This document shows positions 1 through 6,324 of a stretch of 7,133 nt of DNA, one piece after another. The notes under the pieces were generated by a model. It did no database searches, had not been told where the DNA came from, and saw only the letters and a program-made list of their open reading frames with translations. The position numbers and the translations under genes were made by a program. Where the stretch lies: the NCBI GenBank assembly GCA_029934815.1, contig JAOZLM010000030.1, positions 1 to 7,133 of the forward strand. Direction: 5' to 3'. Position 1 is the stretch's first letter. Each line of letters starts with the position of its first letter. Source of the stretch: Desulfocapsa sp. GTDB lineage: Bacteria > Desulfobacterota > Desulfobulbia > Desulfobulbales > Desulfocapsaceae.

Positions 1-233
1 TTTCTGATATTCGAATCGTTGCCAACAAGAAGTTTACCAGTGAGAATCCTGCCGCTCAGAAATTTTTTGAGCTTGTAACACTTCCCCTCAGTGATATCAA
101 TGAGCAGAACACCAGGATGAATGCAGGTGAGAAATCAGCCAAAGATATTAATCGTCATGTGGATGAGTGGATAGCAAAAAACAGTGACACGTGGAATGCC
201 TGGCTCACAGCAGCACGGGCTGCAGCAAAATAG
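1..233 (+). CDS. proX: ProX-like glycine betaine/proline ABC transporter substrate-binding protein, C-terminal part
   Basis: The open frame begins at base 3 and runs 76 codons to TAG at 231-233; the 5' part lies outside the window. The protein would be the periplasmic binding component of an osmoprotectant (glycine betaine/proline betaine) ABC importer, delivering ligand to ProV/ProW. What is seen is the typical C-terminal lobe end of ProX: the strand IRIVANKKF, then the NPAA and LPLSDIN segments, the QNxRMNAGEKS motif, and a final amphipathic helix with HVDEWIAKN followed by W-x-x-W. These match the C-terminus of E. coli ProX as I remember it, motif by motif. A strong terminator follows 28 bases after the stop, so this gene ends its transcription unit. 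The choice of betaine over another quaternary amine cannot be made because the aromatic ligand box is outside the window. Confidence 0.85.
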   Translation, partial: SDIRIVANKKFTSENPAAQKFFELVTLPLSDINEQNTRMNAGEKSAKDINRHVDEWIAKNSDTWNAWLTAARAAAK

Positions 234-261
234 ATACAGCCCCTCACTTATCACCCGTTTC

Positions 262-309
262 AAGCCTGGCTCTTCTTAGTCATCGAGTCAGGCTTTCTTT
301 TTCTTTGCC
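262..309 (+). terminator. Rho-independent terminator of the proX-like gene
   Basis: The arms AAGCCTGGCTC (262-272) and GAGTCAGGCTT (285-295) pair over 11 positions with one G-U wobble around a 12-nt loop. A T-rich tail (294-306, only C interrupting) follows on the + strand. It lies 28 nt after the ProX stop and before the convergent gene whose stop is at 323-325. On the - strand the hairpin is not followed by a T run, so it probably works mainly for the + strand, although the stem could also hinder leftward transcripts. Confidence 0.8.
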
Positions 310-322
310 TTCTGAAGGGTTG

Positions 323-1474
323 TTATGATTCCTTTTGGGCTTTTGCGTAAGCAGTCGCTGCGCATTCATTTTTTCCAAGATCCAGCTCTTCTTGTTTGTC
401 GTCGTCATACTGCTCAGTATTGGCATTGGCAAGACGAACAAGTGCATATTCCGCTGGTTGTTCACGCATATTGTCTTTGATATACTGGCTAAAGGCCTTC
501 TCATCCATGGCGAAGACATCTTTGTTGCGATCTTTAACCTGACGGAAGGTAAGGCAGAAAATGAGATCTTCATCAGCTTCACTCCAGTCCATATAGTGAC
601 CGGGGAGTACCAGAAGTGAATCGTCCAGTTTTGCCACTTTCTGTAGCGTTTCATAAAGCATCACAGACCACGATTCTGCCTGTCCGCCAAGATCAGGTCG
701 GCCGACCGATTGAATAAAAACGGTGTCGCCGGAAATCATATAGGTATCATCAACAATAAAGGTGAGAGATCCGGGAGTATGGCCGGGGGTGAGGAGAATT
801 TTTACGTCAGGCCCACCATCGCTGAAATTGTGGATTTCCTGATCTGTTACACTCTTAGCTCCTGCTTTGGTGCCATCAAAATCAATTCCACCAAAGAAAT
901 CAGCCCCTGTTTTTTCAGCAATCTGGCGTGAGCCGGCAATATAATCTGCCTGAAGGTGGGACTCGAATGTCTTAATGATTTTACAGCCTTTTTCTTTGGC
1001 GAAATCGATATAAAAGTCAACGGCACGACTGGGATCCACAAGCATCATTTCAGTGTCAGTACAGATACCGTAGCTACAGGAGGCTTTACCGGGTCGAATA
1101 AACTGATAGAGTTTGTAACCATCTTTATCATGCACAAGACGGGGGACAAGGAGATTACCCCATGTCTTGATGCCACCGGTGAGGTAACGCACATCCTCAT
1201 ATCCGTGTTTTACCAGGATCTCACCCACATATTTGGCTGATCCTTCTTTTGCACAGACAATGCGAATTGCTTTTCCTTTGGGTACCTTTGCAACGCTTTC
1301 TTCCTCGATTTCCATAAAGTCATAGTAAGAGACGTTAATCATGTCGAACGGGTAGGGCGATTCAACCTGAAAGCGGTTGAAGTCTTTTTCGTTTCGTACG
1401 TCGAGTACCAGAATATCGTCTTTCTCAGTGAACCACTGAAAGAGGTCTTTTGCTTCGTAGGGTGAAAGTGTCAT
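323..1474 (-). CDS. Rhodanese-metallo-beta-lactamase fusion, persulfide dioxygenase (ETHE1)-like
   Basis: A 383-residue cytoplasmic protein (no signal peptide or TM segment). Residues 1-110 form a rhodanese domain: LVLDVRNEKDF near 22-32 and a candidate catalytic Cys74 in the loop C-A-K-E-G-S-A. Residues 120-300 form an MBL fold of the ETHE1/glyoxalase-II group: H173-L-Q-A-D177-Y, GHTPGS with H232, SGDTVF with D250, and PGH with H293. The C-terminal stretch REQPAEYALVR is typical of ETHE1-like proteins. His173, His232 and Asp250 correspond to the two-His-one-Asp mononuclear iron ligands of ETHE1, so oxidation of glutathione or protein persulfide to sulfite is the best guess. The rhodanese would supply or receive the sulfane sulfur. 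The canonical second His of HxHxDH is Gln175 and the last is Tyr178. Start ATG at 1474 has AGGA 6 bases upstream. It lies 99 bp downstream of the HAD gene on the same strand. Thiosulfate or polysulfide substrates are also possible. Confidence 0.85.
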   Translation of the reverse strand: MTLSPYEAKDLFQWFTEKDDILVLDVRNEKDFNRFQVESPYPFDMINVSYYDFMEIEEESVAKVPKGKAIRIVCAKEGSAKYVGEILVKHGYEDVRYLTGGIKTWGNLLVPRLVHDKDGYKLYQFIRPGKASCSYGICTDTEMMLVDPSRAVDFYIDFAKEKGCKIIKTFESHLQADYIAGSRQIAEKTGADFFGGIDFDGTKAGAKSVTDQEIHNFSDGGPDVKILLTPGHTPGSLTFIVDDTYMISGDTVFIQSVGRPDLGGQAESWSVMLYETLQKVAKLDDSLLVLPGHYMDWSEADEDLIFCLTFRQVKDRNKDVFAMDEKAFSQYIKDNMREQPAEYALVRLANANTEQYDDDKQEELDLGKNECAATAYAKAQKES

Positions 1475-1480
1475 GGCAAT

Positions 1481-1484
1481 TCCT
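1481..1484 (-). promoter_or_regulatory. Ribosome binding site of the rhodanese-MBL gene
   Basis: The - strand reads AGGA six bases before the ATG at 1474-1472. It supports this start over later in-frame Met codons. The rhodanese domain also begins at its usual distance from this start. Confidence 0.6.
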
Positions 1485-1573
1485 GTTAGAGTATTTGGGG
1501 ATGATTGACTAAAATTGTGTCATACAGAACAATAAGGAATCAATCGAAAAAAACAAGTCTTCGGGATGCTTTT

Positions 1574-2248
1574 TTATTGAGGAAGCAACTCATTGAAGAA
1601 TGCAACAGATGGGTATTTTTCCGAATATTTAACTGCAAGACGTGTGGATGGTCTGGCAATGGACAGGAGGAATCCCATACCGTATTGATTTGCGGAGTTG
1701 AGTACTTTTTCCGTATCGTCTGCAAGTAATGTTCGTTTTTTGTCGTATTTGAGCATGGATTCAAGTCGGTTCCAGAATTCCGGTTCTTCTTTTGCCAGGC
1801 CAATTTCTTCTGCACACACAAGACGGTCAAAATGAGGGCCAATTGCTGTTTTTCGTAATTTAATATCCAGTGTTTTGGAGTGGGCGTTTGTCACCAAATG
1901 AACAGTTTTACCTATTTTTTTAATATATTCTAAAAAATCTATGACATAGGGGTGTACCTGGATCAGATGATCCACCTTGCATTTCAGCTCCGGGATATCA
2001 AGGCCAAGCTGGTCGGACCAGAAATCGAGATCACACCATTCAAGGGTGGATTCCACTGCCTGGTATTTTTTTAATAATACTTTGCGTGCTTCTGCTTCAG
2101 TGACGCTATTGGCTTCTGCGTATACTTTTGGCACATATTCTTCCCAGAAATGATCGTCGAAGTATTTGTCCAGCAGGGTTCCGTCCATATCGAGAAGGAT
2201 GGTGTCTATTTGTGACCAGGTGAATGTTGGTTTTATTTGTTTGTTCAT
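1574..2248 (-). CDS. yrfG: HAD-family hydrolase, GMP/IMP nucleotidase YrfG-like
   Basis: A 224-residue cytoplasmic HAD phosphatase. Motif I is D20-M-D22-G-T-L-L-D (nucleophile and acid/base), followed by a helical cap (about 28-95, with FWEEYVP, TLEWCDLDFWSDQLGLDI). Motif II is V-T120-N-A-H, motif III is Lys153 in LAKEEP, and motif IV is L-A-D177-D178-T-E. The sequence follows E. coli YrfG closely as remembered (LLDMDGTLLD, then FW..VP, LDxWSxQLGLDI, LxTNAH, DD). That enzyme dephosphorylates purine mononucleotides such as GMP and IMP. I chose ATG at 2248 because the family begins about ten residues before the conserved Trp, here W11. An in-frame GTG at 2314 would add 22 residues, but it lies inside the terminal repeat of a mobile element. 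No good Shine-Dalgarno precedes 2248. It may be co-transcribed with the rhodanese-MBL gene, with no obvious functional link. Confidence 0.85.
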   Translation of the reverse strand: MNKQIKPTFTWSQIDTILLDMDGTLLDKYFDDHFWEEYVPKVYAEANSVTEAEARKVLLKKYQAVESTLEWCDLDFWSDQLGLDIPELKCKVDHLIQVHPYVIDFLEYIKKIGKTVHLVTNAHSKTLDIKLRKTAIGPHFDRLVCAEEIGLAKEEPEFWNRLESMLKYDKKRTLLADDTEKVLNSANQYGMGFLLSIARPSTRLAVKYSEKYPSVAFFNELLPQ

Positions 2249-2293
2249 GTGTCTGTTTTGTAAGTGTAGTTTTTGATTGTGTTGTGAGTACTC

Positions 2294-2303
2294 AATAAAA
2301 AAT
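2294..2303 (+). repeat. Left 10-bp direct repeat flanking element copy 1
   Basis: AATAAAAAAT occurs immediately left of the element and, identically, immediately right of it at 2407-2416. The two copies sit at symmetric distance (1 nt) from the terminal inverted repeats. This is what a target-site duplication looks like, though the low complexity of the sequence weakens the case. Confidence 0.6.
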
Positions 2304-2406
2304 CTGGTTATCACTAAAGTTCAGCCACCACTTTAGTCATTCCGGACCTGATCCGGAATGACGGGATCGCAGAAATCGAACAAAACTGAGGTTCAGTGGT
2401 AATCAA
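2304..2406. mobile_element. MITE-like palindromic repeat element, copy 1 (short form, 103 bp)
   Basis: A non-coding element bounded by imperfect 20-bp terminal inverted repeats: TGGTTATCACTAAAGTTCAG at 2305-2324, and at 2386-2405 the complement of TGATTACCACTGAACCTCAG (15 of 20 positions match). Its centre holds a perfect 11-bp-arm palindrome (2336-2362). A perfect 10-bp direct repeat flanks it. The right terminus matches the left terminus of copy 2 at 6997-7016 in 19 of 20 positions, so the two belong to one family. It carries no ORF and must have been moved by a transposase encoded elsewhere. The alternative is a REP/BIME-type extragenic palindrome; the TIR-plus-duplication structure favours a MITE. 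Confidence 0.75.
2336..2362. repeat. Central palindrome of element copy 1
   Basis: Arms GTCATTCCGGA (2336-2346) and TCCGGAATGAC (2352-2362) are perfectly complementary around the 5-nt loop CCTGA. The same unit recurs twice, in opposite orientations, in copy 2 (7028-7052 and 7078-7102). There is no T run after it on either strand, so it is not a classical terminator. Confidence 0.9.
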
Positions 2407-2416
2407 AATAAAAAAT
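2407..2416 (+). repeat. Right 10-bp direct repeat flanking element copy 1
   Basis: An identical copy of the 10-mer at 2294-2303, placed 1 nt beyond the right terminal inverted repeat; interpreted as the second half of a target-site duplication. Confidence 0.6.
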
Positions 2417-2519
2417 AGCATTTCTTTTTCGTTTTGTCACTGAAGCCTTGTTTGTCATTTACACAATGGAAGATAGTACTCTTTTTTTAGATGGTTTTGA
2501 GTAACGAAATTTTATCACA

Positions 2520-2548
2520 TTGGTGCCGAGTTAAAAATGCGGTAGAAT
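2520..2548 (+). promoter_or_regulatory. Candidate sigma70-type promoter of the exchanger-ATPase operon
   Basis: TTGGTG (2520-2525) and TAGAAT (2543-2548) are separated by exactly 17 bp. The -10 box matches TATAAT in five of six positions; the -35 box keeps only TTG. Transcription would start near 2555, giving a leader of about 75 nt before the ATG at 2630. No other pair in this AT-rich region had both good boxes and good spacing. Confidence 0.5.
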
Positions 2549-2575
2549 AAGGTGAGAGTTTTTTTTGCTCAAAGT

Positions 2576-2611
2576 TGTGAGCATGGTGACTGGCGGTGGG
2601 GAATCGTCACA
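2576..2611 (+). promoter_or_regulatory. Leader with alternative hairpins ahead of the exchanger gene
   Basis: The leader contains a GC-rich block unlike the AT-rich DNA before it. GTGAC (2586-2590) can pair with GTCAC (2606-2610) around a 15-nt G-rich loop. TGTGA (2576-2580) can instead pair with TCACA (2607-2611). The two pairings share the 3' arm and exclude each other. The structure ends 7 nt before the GGAG ribosome site. Stems are only 5 bp, so this is suggestive only and matches no riboswitch class that I can name. Confidence 0.25.
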
Positions 2612-2618
2612 CATATTT

Positions 2619-2622
2619 GGAG
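2619..2622 (+). promoter_or_regulatory. Ribosome binding site of the exchanger gene
   Basis: GGAG seven bases before ATG 2630 decides the start. The in-frame GTG at 2552, which would add 26 hydrophilic residues, has no comparable site and would fall at the predicted transcription start. Confidence 0.75.
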
Positions 2623-2629
2623 TATTCAC

Positions 2630-3562
2630 ATGATTGATGTCCTCCTGATTATAATCGGTATCGCTGGCTTGTGGGCTGCAACAGAACTTGTTGTTGGTGG
2701 TGCGGTGGCCATTGCCTCCCATTATGGAATATCTGAATTCTATGTGGGGCTTGTCGTTCTTGCGATCGGTAGCGATCTTCCGGAACTGGCTGTGGCCATA
2801 GATAGTGGTATCAGAAATCTTCATGGCATGGATGTCTCCGGGATTGTTACCGGCGCATCCATTGGTTCCGCCTTTGGTCAGATAGGTGGCGTCATGGGGG
2901 TTGCCGGAATGTTTGGTTATCTGGTGCTGCCCAAAAGAATTATTTACCAGCATGGTTCCATCCTCTTGGGATCTGTCATTATTCTTGCTTTAACCGGTTT
3001 TGACGGTCAAGTGGATCGAGTGGAAGGGCTTATCCTTCTCACTCTGTTTTTGCTCTACCTTTGTATTATTTTAAATGACCGGAAAGTGTTCACTGACAAT
3101 CCGCTGAAAATCAAAACTACAATTTGCCGGCAGTGGGTTCGGCTAGCCTGTGGCCTGGTATTGATTTACTTTGCATCCAAAATAACCATCGACAGTTGTA
3201 TCAGCTTATCAACAATGCTGGGAGTACATCAGTCGGTGATTAGTGTGGCTTTGATTGGCTTTGGTACAAGTATACCCGAGTTAACCATATCAATTGGTGC
3301 ATTGTTAAAGAAAAAATCAGCTTTGTCCGTGGGAAACCTGATTGGATCTAATATCTTTGATACATTGGTTCCCATTGGCGTGGCTGCGCTTATTTCACCA
3401 ATAACTTTTGCCAGAGAGTTTCTTGTTTTTGATTTACCTCTGCTCTTTATTCTAACAATCCTTGTTCTCACTTTCTTTCTGCGGAAGAAAGGGTTGCAGC
3501 GAAAAGAAGCTTTCGTTCTTTTACTCTTTTATGTTTCGTATCTTGTTTTCAAGATCCTATAG
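2630..3562 (+). CDS. CaCA-family cation/Ca2+ exchanger (YrbG-like inner membrane antiporter)
   Basis: A 310-residue polytopic inner membrane protein with two inverted halves, each carrying an alpha repeat, as in the CaCA superfamily (Pfam Na_Ca_ex). Alpha-1 has GSDLPEL at 47-53 (Glu52) followed by TGASIGSAFGQIG (74-86). Alpha-2 has GFGTSIPEL at 210-218 (Glu217) followed by VGNLIGSNIFD at 234-244 (Asp244). About ten hydrophobic segments are visible, with a polar central loop (149-168) containing NDRKVF. The length is usual for prokaryotic members. It should exchange a cytoplasmic cation, most often Ca2+, against Na+ or H+. Alpha-2 is canonical, whereas in alpha-1 Thr of GTS is replaced and the usual GSN Asn is Ala81, so ion selectivity could differ. 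The gene is followed after 31 bp by a P-type ATPase, which supports a shared cation-export role. Confidence 0.9.
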   Translation: MIDVLLIIIGIAGLWAATELVVGGAVAIASHYGISEFYVGLVVLAIGSDLPELAVAIDSGIRNLHGMDVSGIVTGASIGSAFGQIGGVMGVAGMFGYLVLPKRIIYQHGSILLGSVIILALTGFDGQVDRVEGLILLTLFLLYLCIILNDRKVFTDNPLKIKTTICRQWVRLACGLVLIYFASKITIDSCISLSTMLGVHQSVISVALIGFGTSIPELTISIGALLKKKSALSVGNLIGSNIFDTLVPIGVAALISPITFAREFLVFDLPLLFILTILVLTFFLRKKGLQRKEAFVLLLFYVSYLVFKIL

Positions 3563-3579
3563 GGTTGATTTGATGCCAT

Positions 3580-3585
3580 GAGGAG
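3580..3585 (+). promoter_or_regulatory. Ribosome binding site of the P-type ATPase gene
   Basis: GAGGAG ends eight bases before ATG 3594 but only two bases before the in-frame GTG at 3588, so ATG 3594 is the preferred start. It lies in the short gap after the exchanger stop, consistent with translation from a shared mRNA. Confidence 0.75.
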
Positions 3586-3593
3586 CTGTGTAT

Positions 3594-6215
3594 ATGAATT
3601 ATTATGATAAAGAATCTTCTGAAGTTCTTGAGCTACTTAAAAGCCGAAAACAGGGATTGACCACGGAAGAGTTCAGGGAGCGTCTGCAAAAAGATGGAGC
3701 CAATGAATTTACCATCGACTCCAGTATCCATCCTTTGGCGATATTTTTCAGTCAGTTTAAAAATTTCATTATTTATATTCTTCTCTTTGCCGTTCTTCTG
3801 TCAGTTGCCATTGGTGAGTGGATCGATTCGACGGTTATCATGGCCATTTTAATAGTTAATGCTTTCATTGGCTTTTTTCAGGAATTAAGCGCCCAGCAAT
3901 CCCTGGAAGCATTAAAGAAACTGGAACCGATACGGGCCACAGTAATCAGGAATAATGAGAGACAGGAAATTGATGCTAAAGGCCTGGTCGTGGGGGATGT
4001 CGTTTCTTTACAACCTGGTGATAAGATACCGGCGGATGGTCGTATCATAGAATCGACCAGACTTCAGATTGAAGAATCTCTTTTGACCGGAGAATCACTC
4101 CCATCAGAAAAAAACAGTGAAATAATGGGCAATGATGTCTCGCTCGGTGACCAGCATAATATGGTATTTTCTTCCACATCAGTGGTTACCGGGCATGGGA
4201 AAATTATTGTGACAGCAACAGGAATGGATACAGAGGTTGGCAGGATAACGGATCTTGTGGCCAGTTCCACTCAGGAAAAAACACCCCTGCAGCGGAGATT
4301 GTCACTCTTTGGCAAAAAATTGGGGCTGGTGATCATCGCCATCTGTCTATTGGTTTTTACGTTATTAGTTTTTAAGGCTTATATGGCTGAAAACTTGTCC
4401 ACTGAACTATTTGTCTCCTTTTTATTTATTGCAGTAAGTCTTGCTGTGGCAGCTGTTCCCACGGCTTTACCTGCGGTGGTGACCATTGCACTTTCTGTTG
4501 GGGTTAAACGTCTTCTGGCTAAACAGGTTCTTGTCCGAAAGTTATCATCAGTGGAAACTCTGGGTAGCTGTGATGTGATCTGTACCGATAAAACCGGGAC
4601 GCTGACCCAGAACCAGATGACTGTTCGGCATGGCTGGACACTGGATGGGGTAGCAGATATCAGTGGCGTTGGTTATGAACCGAAGGGGGAGATGTCCTGC
4701 ACTCTGACGCCGCTGCTCTTTCAGGCCGGATGGTATTGCAATAATGCGGATCTGCAGATGAAAAGTAGTGGCTGGCACCACTTTGGCGATCCAACGGAGG
4801 TTGCGTTACTGGTCTCGGCGATGAAAGCGGGAGTCGGAAACAGCGCAATGAACCGTCTGGATGAATTACCGTTTAGTTCTGAAAGAAAACTTATGAGTGT
4901 TCTTGCTGAGGACGAAAATGGTAGAAAAAGAGTCTTTTCTAAAGGTGCAGCAGGCCAGTTGCTACAGTGTTGTCACTATGTGCTGATTGATGGAGAACAA
5001 GTCGTACTTGATGACAGCTTAAGAGAACGTATTCTTCAAAAAAATGAGCAGTACGGTGCTGAGGCCATGCGTGTTCTGGCCTTTGCCTACAAGGAAGTGT
5101 CGGATGAGAATATTGAAGAATCCGATCTGATTTTTATTGGGTTACAGGCTATCGTTGATCCTCCGAGAGAAGATGTCGTTTATGCTGTTGAGCAGACTAA
5201 AAAAGCAGGAATCCGAGTGGTGATGATGACCGGAGATTCTCTAATGACCGCCCAGTCGATTGGGGCTGAGGTTGGTATTAACGGCGGTGTCTGCAGTGGT
5301 GATGAGCTGAGCCGAATGGACGATAGAGAGCTTCAGGAGGCGTTGGCCAAAGGGGTGAATATTTTTGCCCGGGTTGCACCTGAGCATAAACAGCGAATCG
5401 TGACCGTTCTGCAAAAACTTGGGTACACAGTTGCCATGGCCGGTGATGGCGTCAATGATGGACCAGCCTTGAAAAAGGCAAATGTTGGTATTGCTGTTGG
5501 ATCTGGTACCGAAGTTGCCAAGGAAGCATCTGATTTTGTCCTGTTGGATGATAGCTTTAGTCATATTGTCAATGCGATACGTGAGGGGCGTGGTATCTAC
5601 GACAATATTCAAAAATCAATCATGTTGTTACTGTCCGGGAATCTTGGAGAGGTATTGATAATTTTTCTGGCGGTTCTTTTTGGCTGGAATCTCCCCCTTA
5701 CTGCTATCCTGCTCTTATGGATCAATATGGTTACTGACGGGGCGCCAGCTCTGGCGTTTAGTCTTGATCCGTATGGAAAAGATATCATGCACCGTAAACC
5801 CAAGAGCCGGGACGAGAATATTCTGCCAGGTCCTCAACTGACACTGATCCTGATCCTTGGCACCATTGGTACGGTTTTTGGGTTGTCACTTTTTTCTCTT
5901 TATGGTGGCGGGCAAACGGGCGAACAGTTGATTGTTGCGCAGACCATGGTGTTTCATTTTGTGATTCTTTATGAGATGGTTCTGGTCTTTGTTATCCGCC
6001 GTTCGTATAAGGTCCCTTTGCTGTCAAATGGGTGGATCTGGGCAGCGGTAAGTTTTTCCATTGGGCTTCAGGTGCTTCTTTCATACACATCTTTAAGCCA
6101 GGTCTTTACTATTCGTCCATTGACACTGCAACAGGTTGCTGTGTTGCTGATGGCAACATTACTTTTCTGGATGGTGACCCAACTGTATCAATATGTTTCC
6201 ATGAAAAAGGAGTAA
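3594..6215 (+). CDS. P2-type cation-transporting ATPase (Ca2+-ATPase-like, PacL/SERCA group)
   Basis: An 873-residue full-length P-type ATPase of the inner membrane. Domains in order: N-terminal cation_ATPase_N (1-75), TM1-2 (58-98), actuator domain with TGES (165-168), TM3-4 (243-300), phosphorylation domain with D332-K-T-G-T, nucleotide domain (GDPTE 398-402, FSSERKLMSV 427-436, KGA 450-452), hinge TGD (546-548) and MAGDGVNDGPAL (615-626), TM5-10 (678-866). Membrane ion-site residues match SERCA in TM5 (N683, E686), TM6 (N711, T714, D715) and TM8 (E794). In TM4 the SERCA PEGLP motif reads P-T290-A-L-P, so the Glu309 equivalent is Thr. ATP-driven export of Ca2+ is most likely; Mn2+, Na+ or H+ cannot be excluded because of Thr290. 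The gene follows the exchanger gene after 31 bp and precedes a TetR regulator. No C-terminal calmodulin-type extension is present. Confidence 0.9.
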   Translation: MNYYDKESSEVLELLKSRKQGLTTEEFRERLQKDGANEFTIDSSIHPLAIFFSQFKNFIIYILLFAVLLSVAIGEWIDSTVIMAILIVNAFIGFFQELSAQQSLEALKKLEPIRATVIRNNERQEIDAKGLVVGDVVSLQPGDKIPADGRIIESTRLQIEESLLTGESLPSEKNSEIMGNDVSLGDQHNMVFSSTSVVTGHGKIIVTATGMDTEVGRITDLVASSTQEKTPLQRRLSLFGKKLGLVIIAICLLVFTLLVFKAYMAENLSTELFVSFLFIAVSLAVAAVPTALPAVVTIALSVGVKRLLAKQVLVRKLSSVETLGSCDVICTDKTGTLTQNQMTVRHGWTLDGVADISGVGYEPKGEMSCTLTPLLFQAGWYCNNADLQMKSSGWHHFGDPTEVALLVSAMKAGVGNSAMNRLDELPFSSERKLMSVLAEDENGRKRVFSKGAAGQLLQCCHYVLIDGEQVVLDDSLRERILQKNEQYGAEAMRVLAFAYKEVSDENIEESDLIFIGLQAIVDPPREDVVYAVEQTKKAGIRVVMMTGDSLMTAQSIGAEVGINGGVCSGDELSRMDDRELQEALAKGVNIFARVAPEHKQRIVTVLQKLGYTVAMAGDGVNDGPALKKANVGIAVGSGTEVAKEASDFVLLDDSFSHIVNAIREGRGIYDNIQKSIMLLLSGNLGEVLIIFLAVLFGWNLPLTAILLLWINMVTDGAPALAFSLDPYGKDIMHRKPKSRDENILPGPQLTLILILGTIGTVFGLSLFSLYGGGQTGEQLIVAQTMVFHFVILYEMVLVFVIRRSYKVPLLSNGWIWAAVSFSIGLQVLLSYTSLSQVFTIRPLTLQQVAVLLMATLLFWMVTQLYQYVSMKKE

Positions 6216-6235
6216 AGTGCTTCCGCTTTTCTTCT
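6214..6235 (+). terminator. Weak possible terminator overlapping the ATPase stop
   Basis: AAAGTG (6214-6219) and CGCTTT (6224-6229) can form a 6-bp stem with one G-U pair around the tetraloop CTTC, followed by the pyrimidine tail TCTTCT. The stem is short and starts in the stop codon, so it may only partly separate the ATPase from the TetR gene. Confidence 0.25.
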
Positions 6236-6274
6236 GCTCAGATGGAACGTGATGTATCGTCTGGCGAACAAAGT

Positions 6275-6286
6275 CGACTGCGGTCG
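6275..6286. promoter_or_regulatory. Operator-like dyad 1 upstream of the TetR gene
   Basis: CGAC-TGCG-GTCG is a dyad with perfect 4-bp arms. Together with the flanking GT at 6273-6274 it is an inverted copy, 12 of 14 positions, of the second dyad at 6325-6338. The centres of the two dyads are 50 bp apart. Paired dyads directly upstream of a TetR-family gene are the usual sign of autoregulation; binding is inferred. Confidence 0.5.
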
Positions 6287-6324
6287 CTTATTTTGTTGTG
6301 AAAAAGCTTGGCTGTGGTAAAAAC

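Larger units (their letters stand above)
2249..2629. other. Divergent intergenic region (381 bp): repeat element plus promoter and leader
   Basis: This is the gene-free span between the leftward HAD gene and the rightward exchanger gene. It contains an AT-rich stretch with no clear - strand promoter (2249-2293), a MITE-like element with its flanking direct repeats (2294-2416), an AT-rich stretch in which I see no gene or RNA motif (2417-2519), and a candidate + strand promoter with a roughly 75-nt leader (2520-2629). Confidence 0.7.

Noticed and set aside
308..318. Small palindrome CCTTCTGAAGG just after the rhodanese-MBL stop
   Set aside because: Short arms with a 1-3 nt loop and no T tail on the - strand beyond it; probably not functional alone.
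1547..1573. Possible terminator of the HAD gene on the - strand
   Set aside because: There is a run of seven T on the - strand, but the preceding sequence forms only a bulged stem of about 5 bp, so I do not call it.
2249..2314. N-terminal extension of the HAD protein from a GTG at 2314
   Set aside because: The extra 22 residues are partly encoded by the terminal repeat of the mobile element and have no counterpart in YrfG-like proteins.
2552..2629. N-terminal extension of the exchanger from a GTG at 2552
   Set aside because: It lies at the predicted transcription start, adds a hydrophilic stretch unlike the family, and lacks a ribosome site, whereas ATG 2630 has GGAG at 7-nt spacing.
2549..2629. 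yybP-ykoY (Mn2+) or similar riboswitch before the exchanger
   Set aside because: The leader is too short and I could not find the conserved internal-loop sequences; only weak stems are present.
5241..5612. Antisense open frames inside the ATPase gene and other overlapping frames
   Set aside because: They lie wholly opposite or within strongly recognised genes, show no domain motifs and no ribosome sites, and are explained as shadows of the coding strand.
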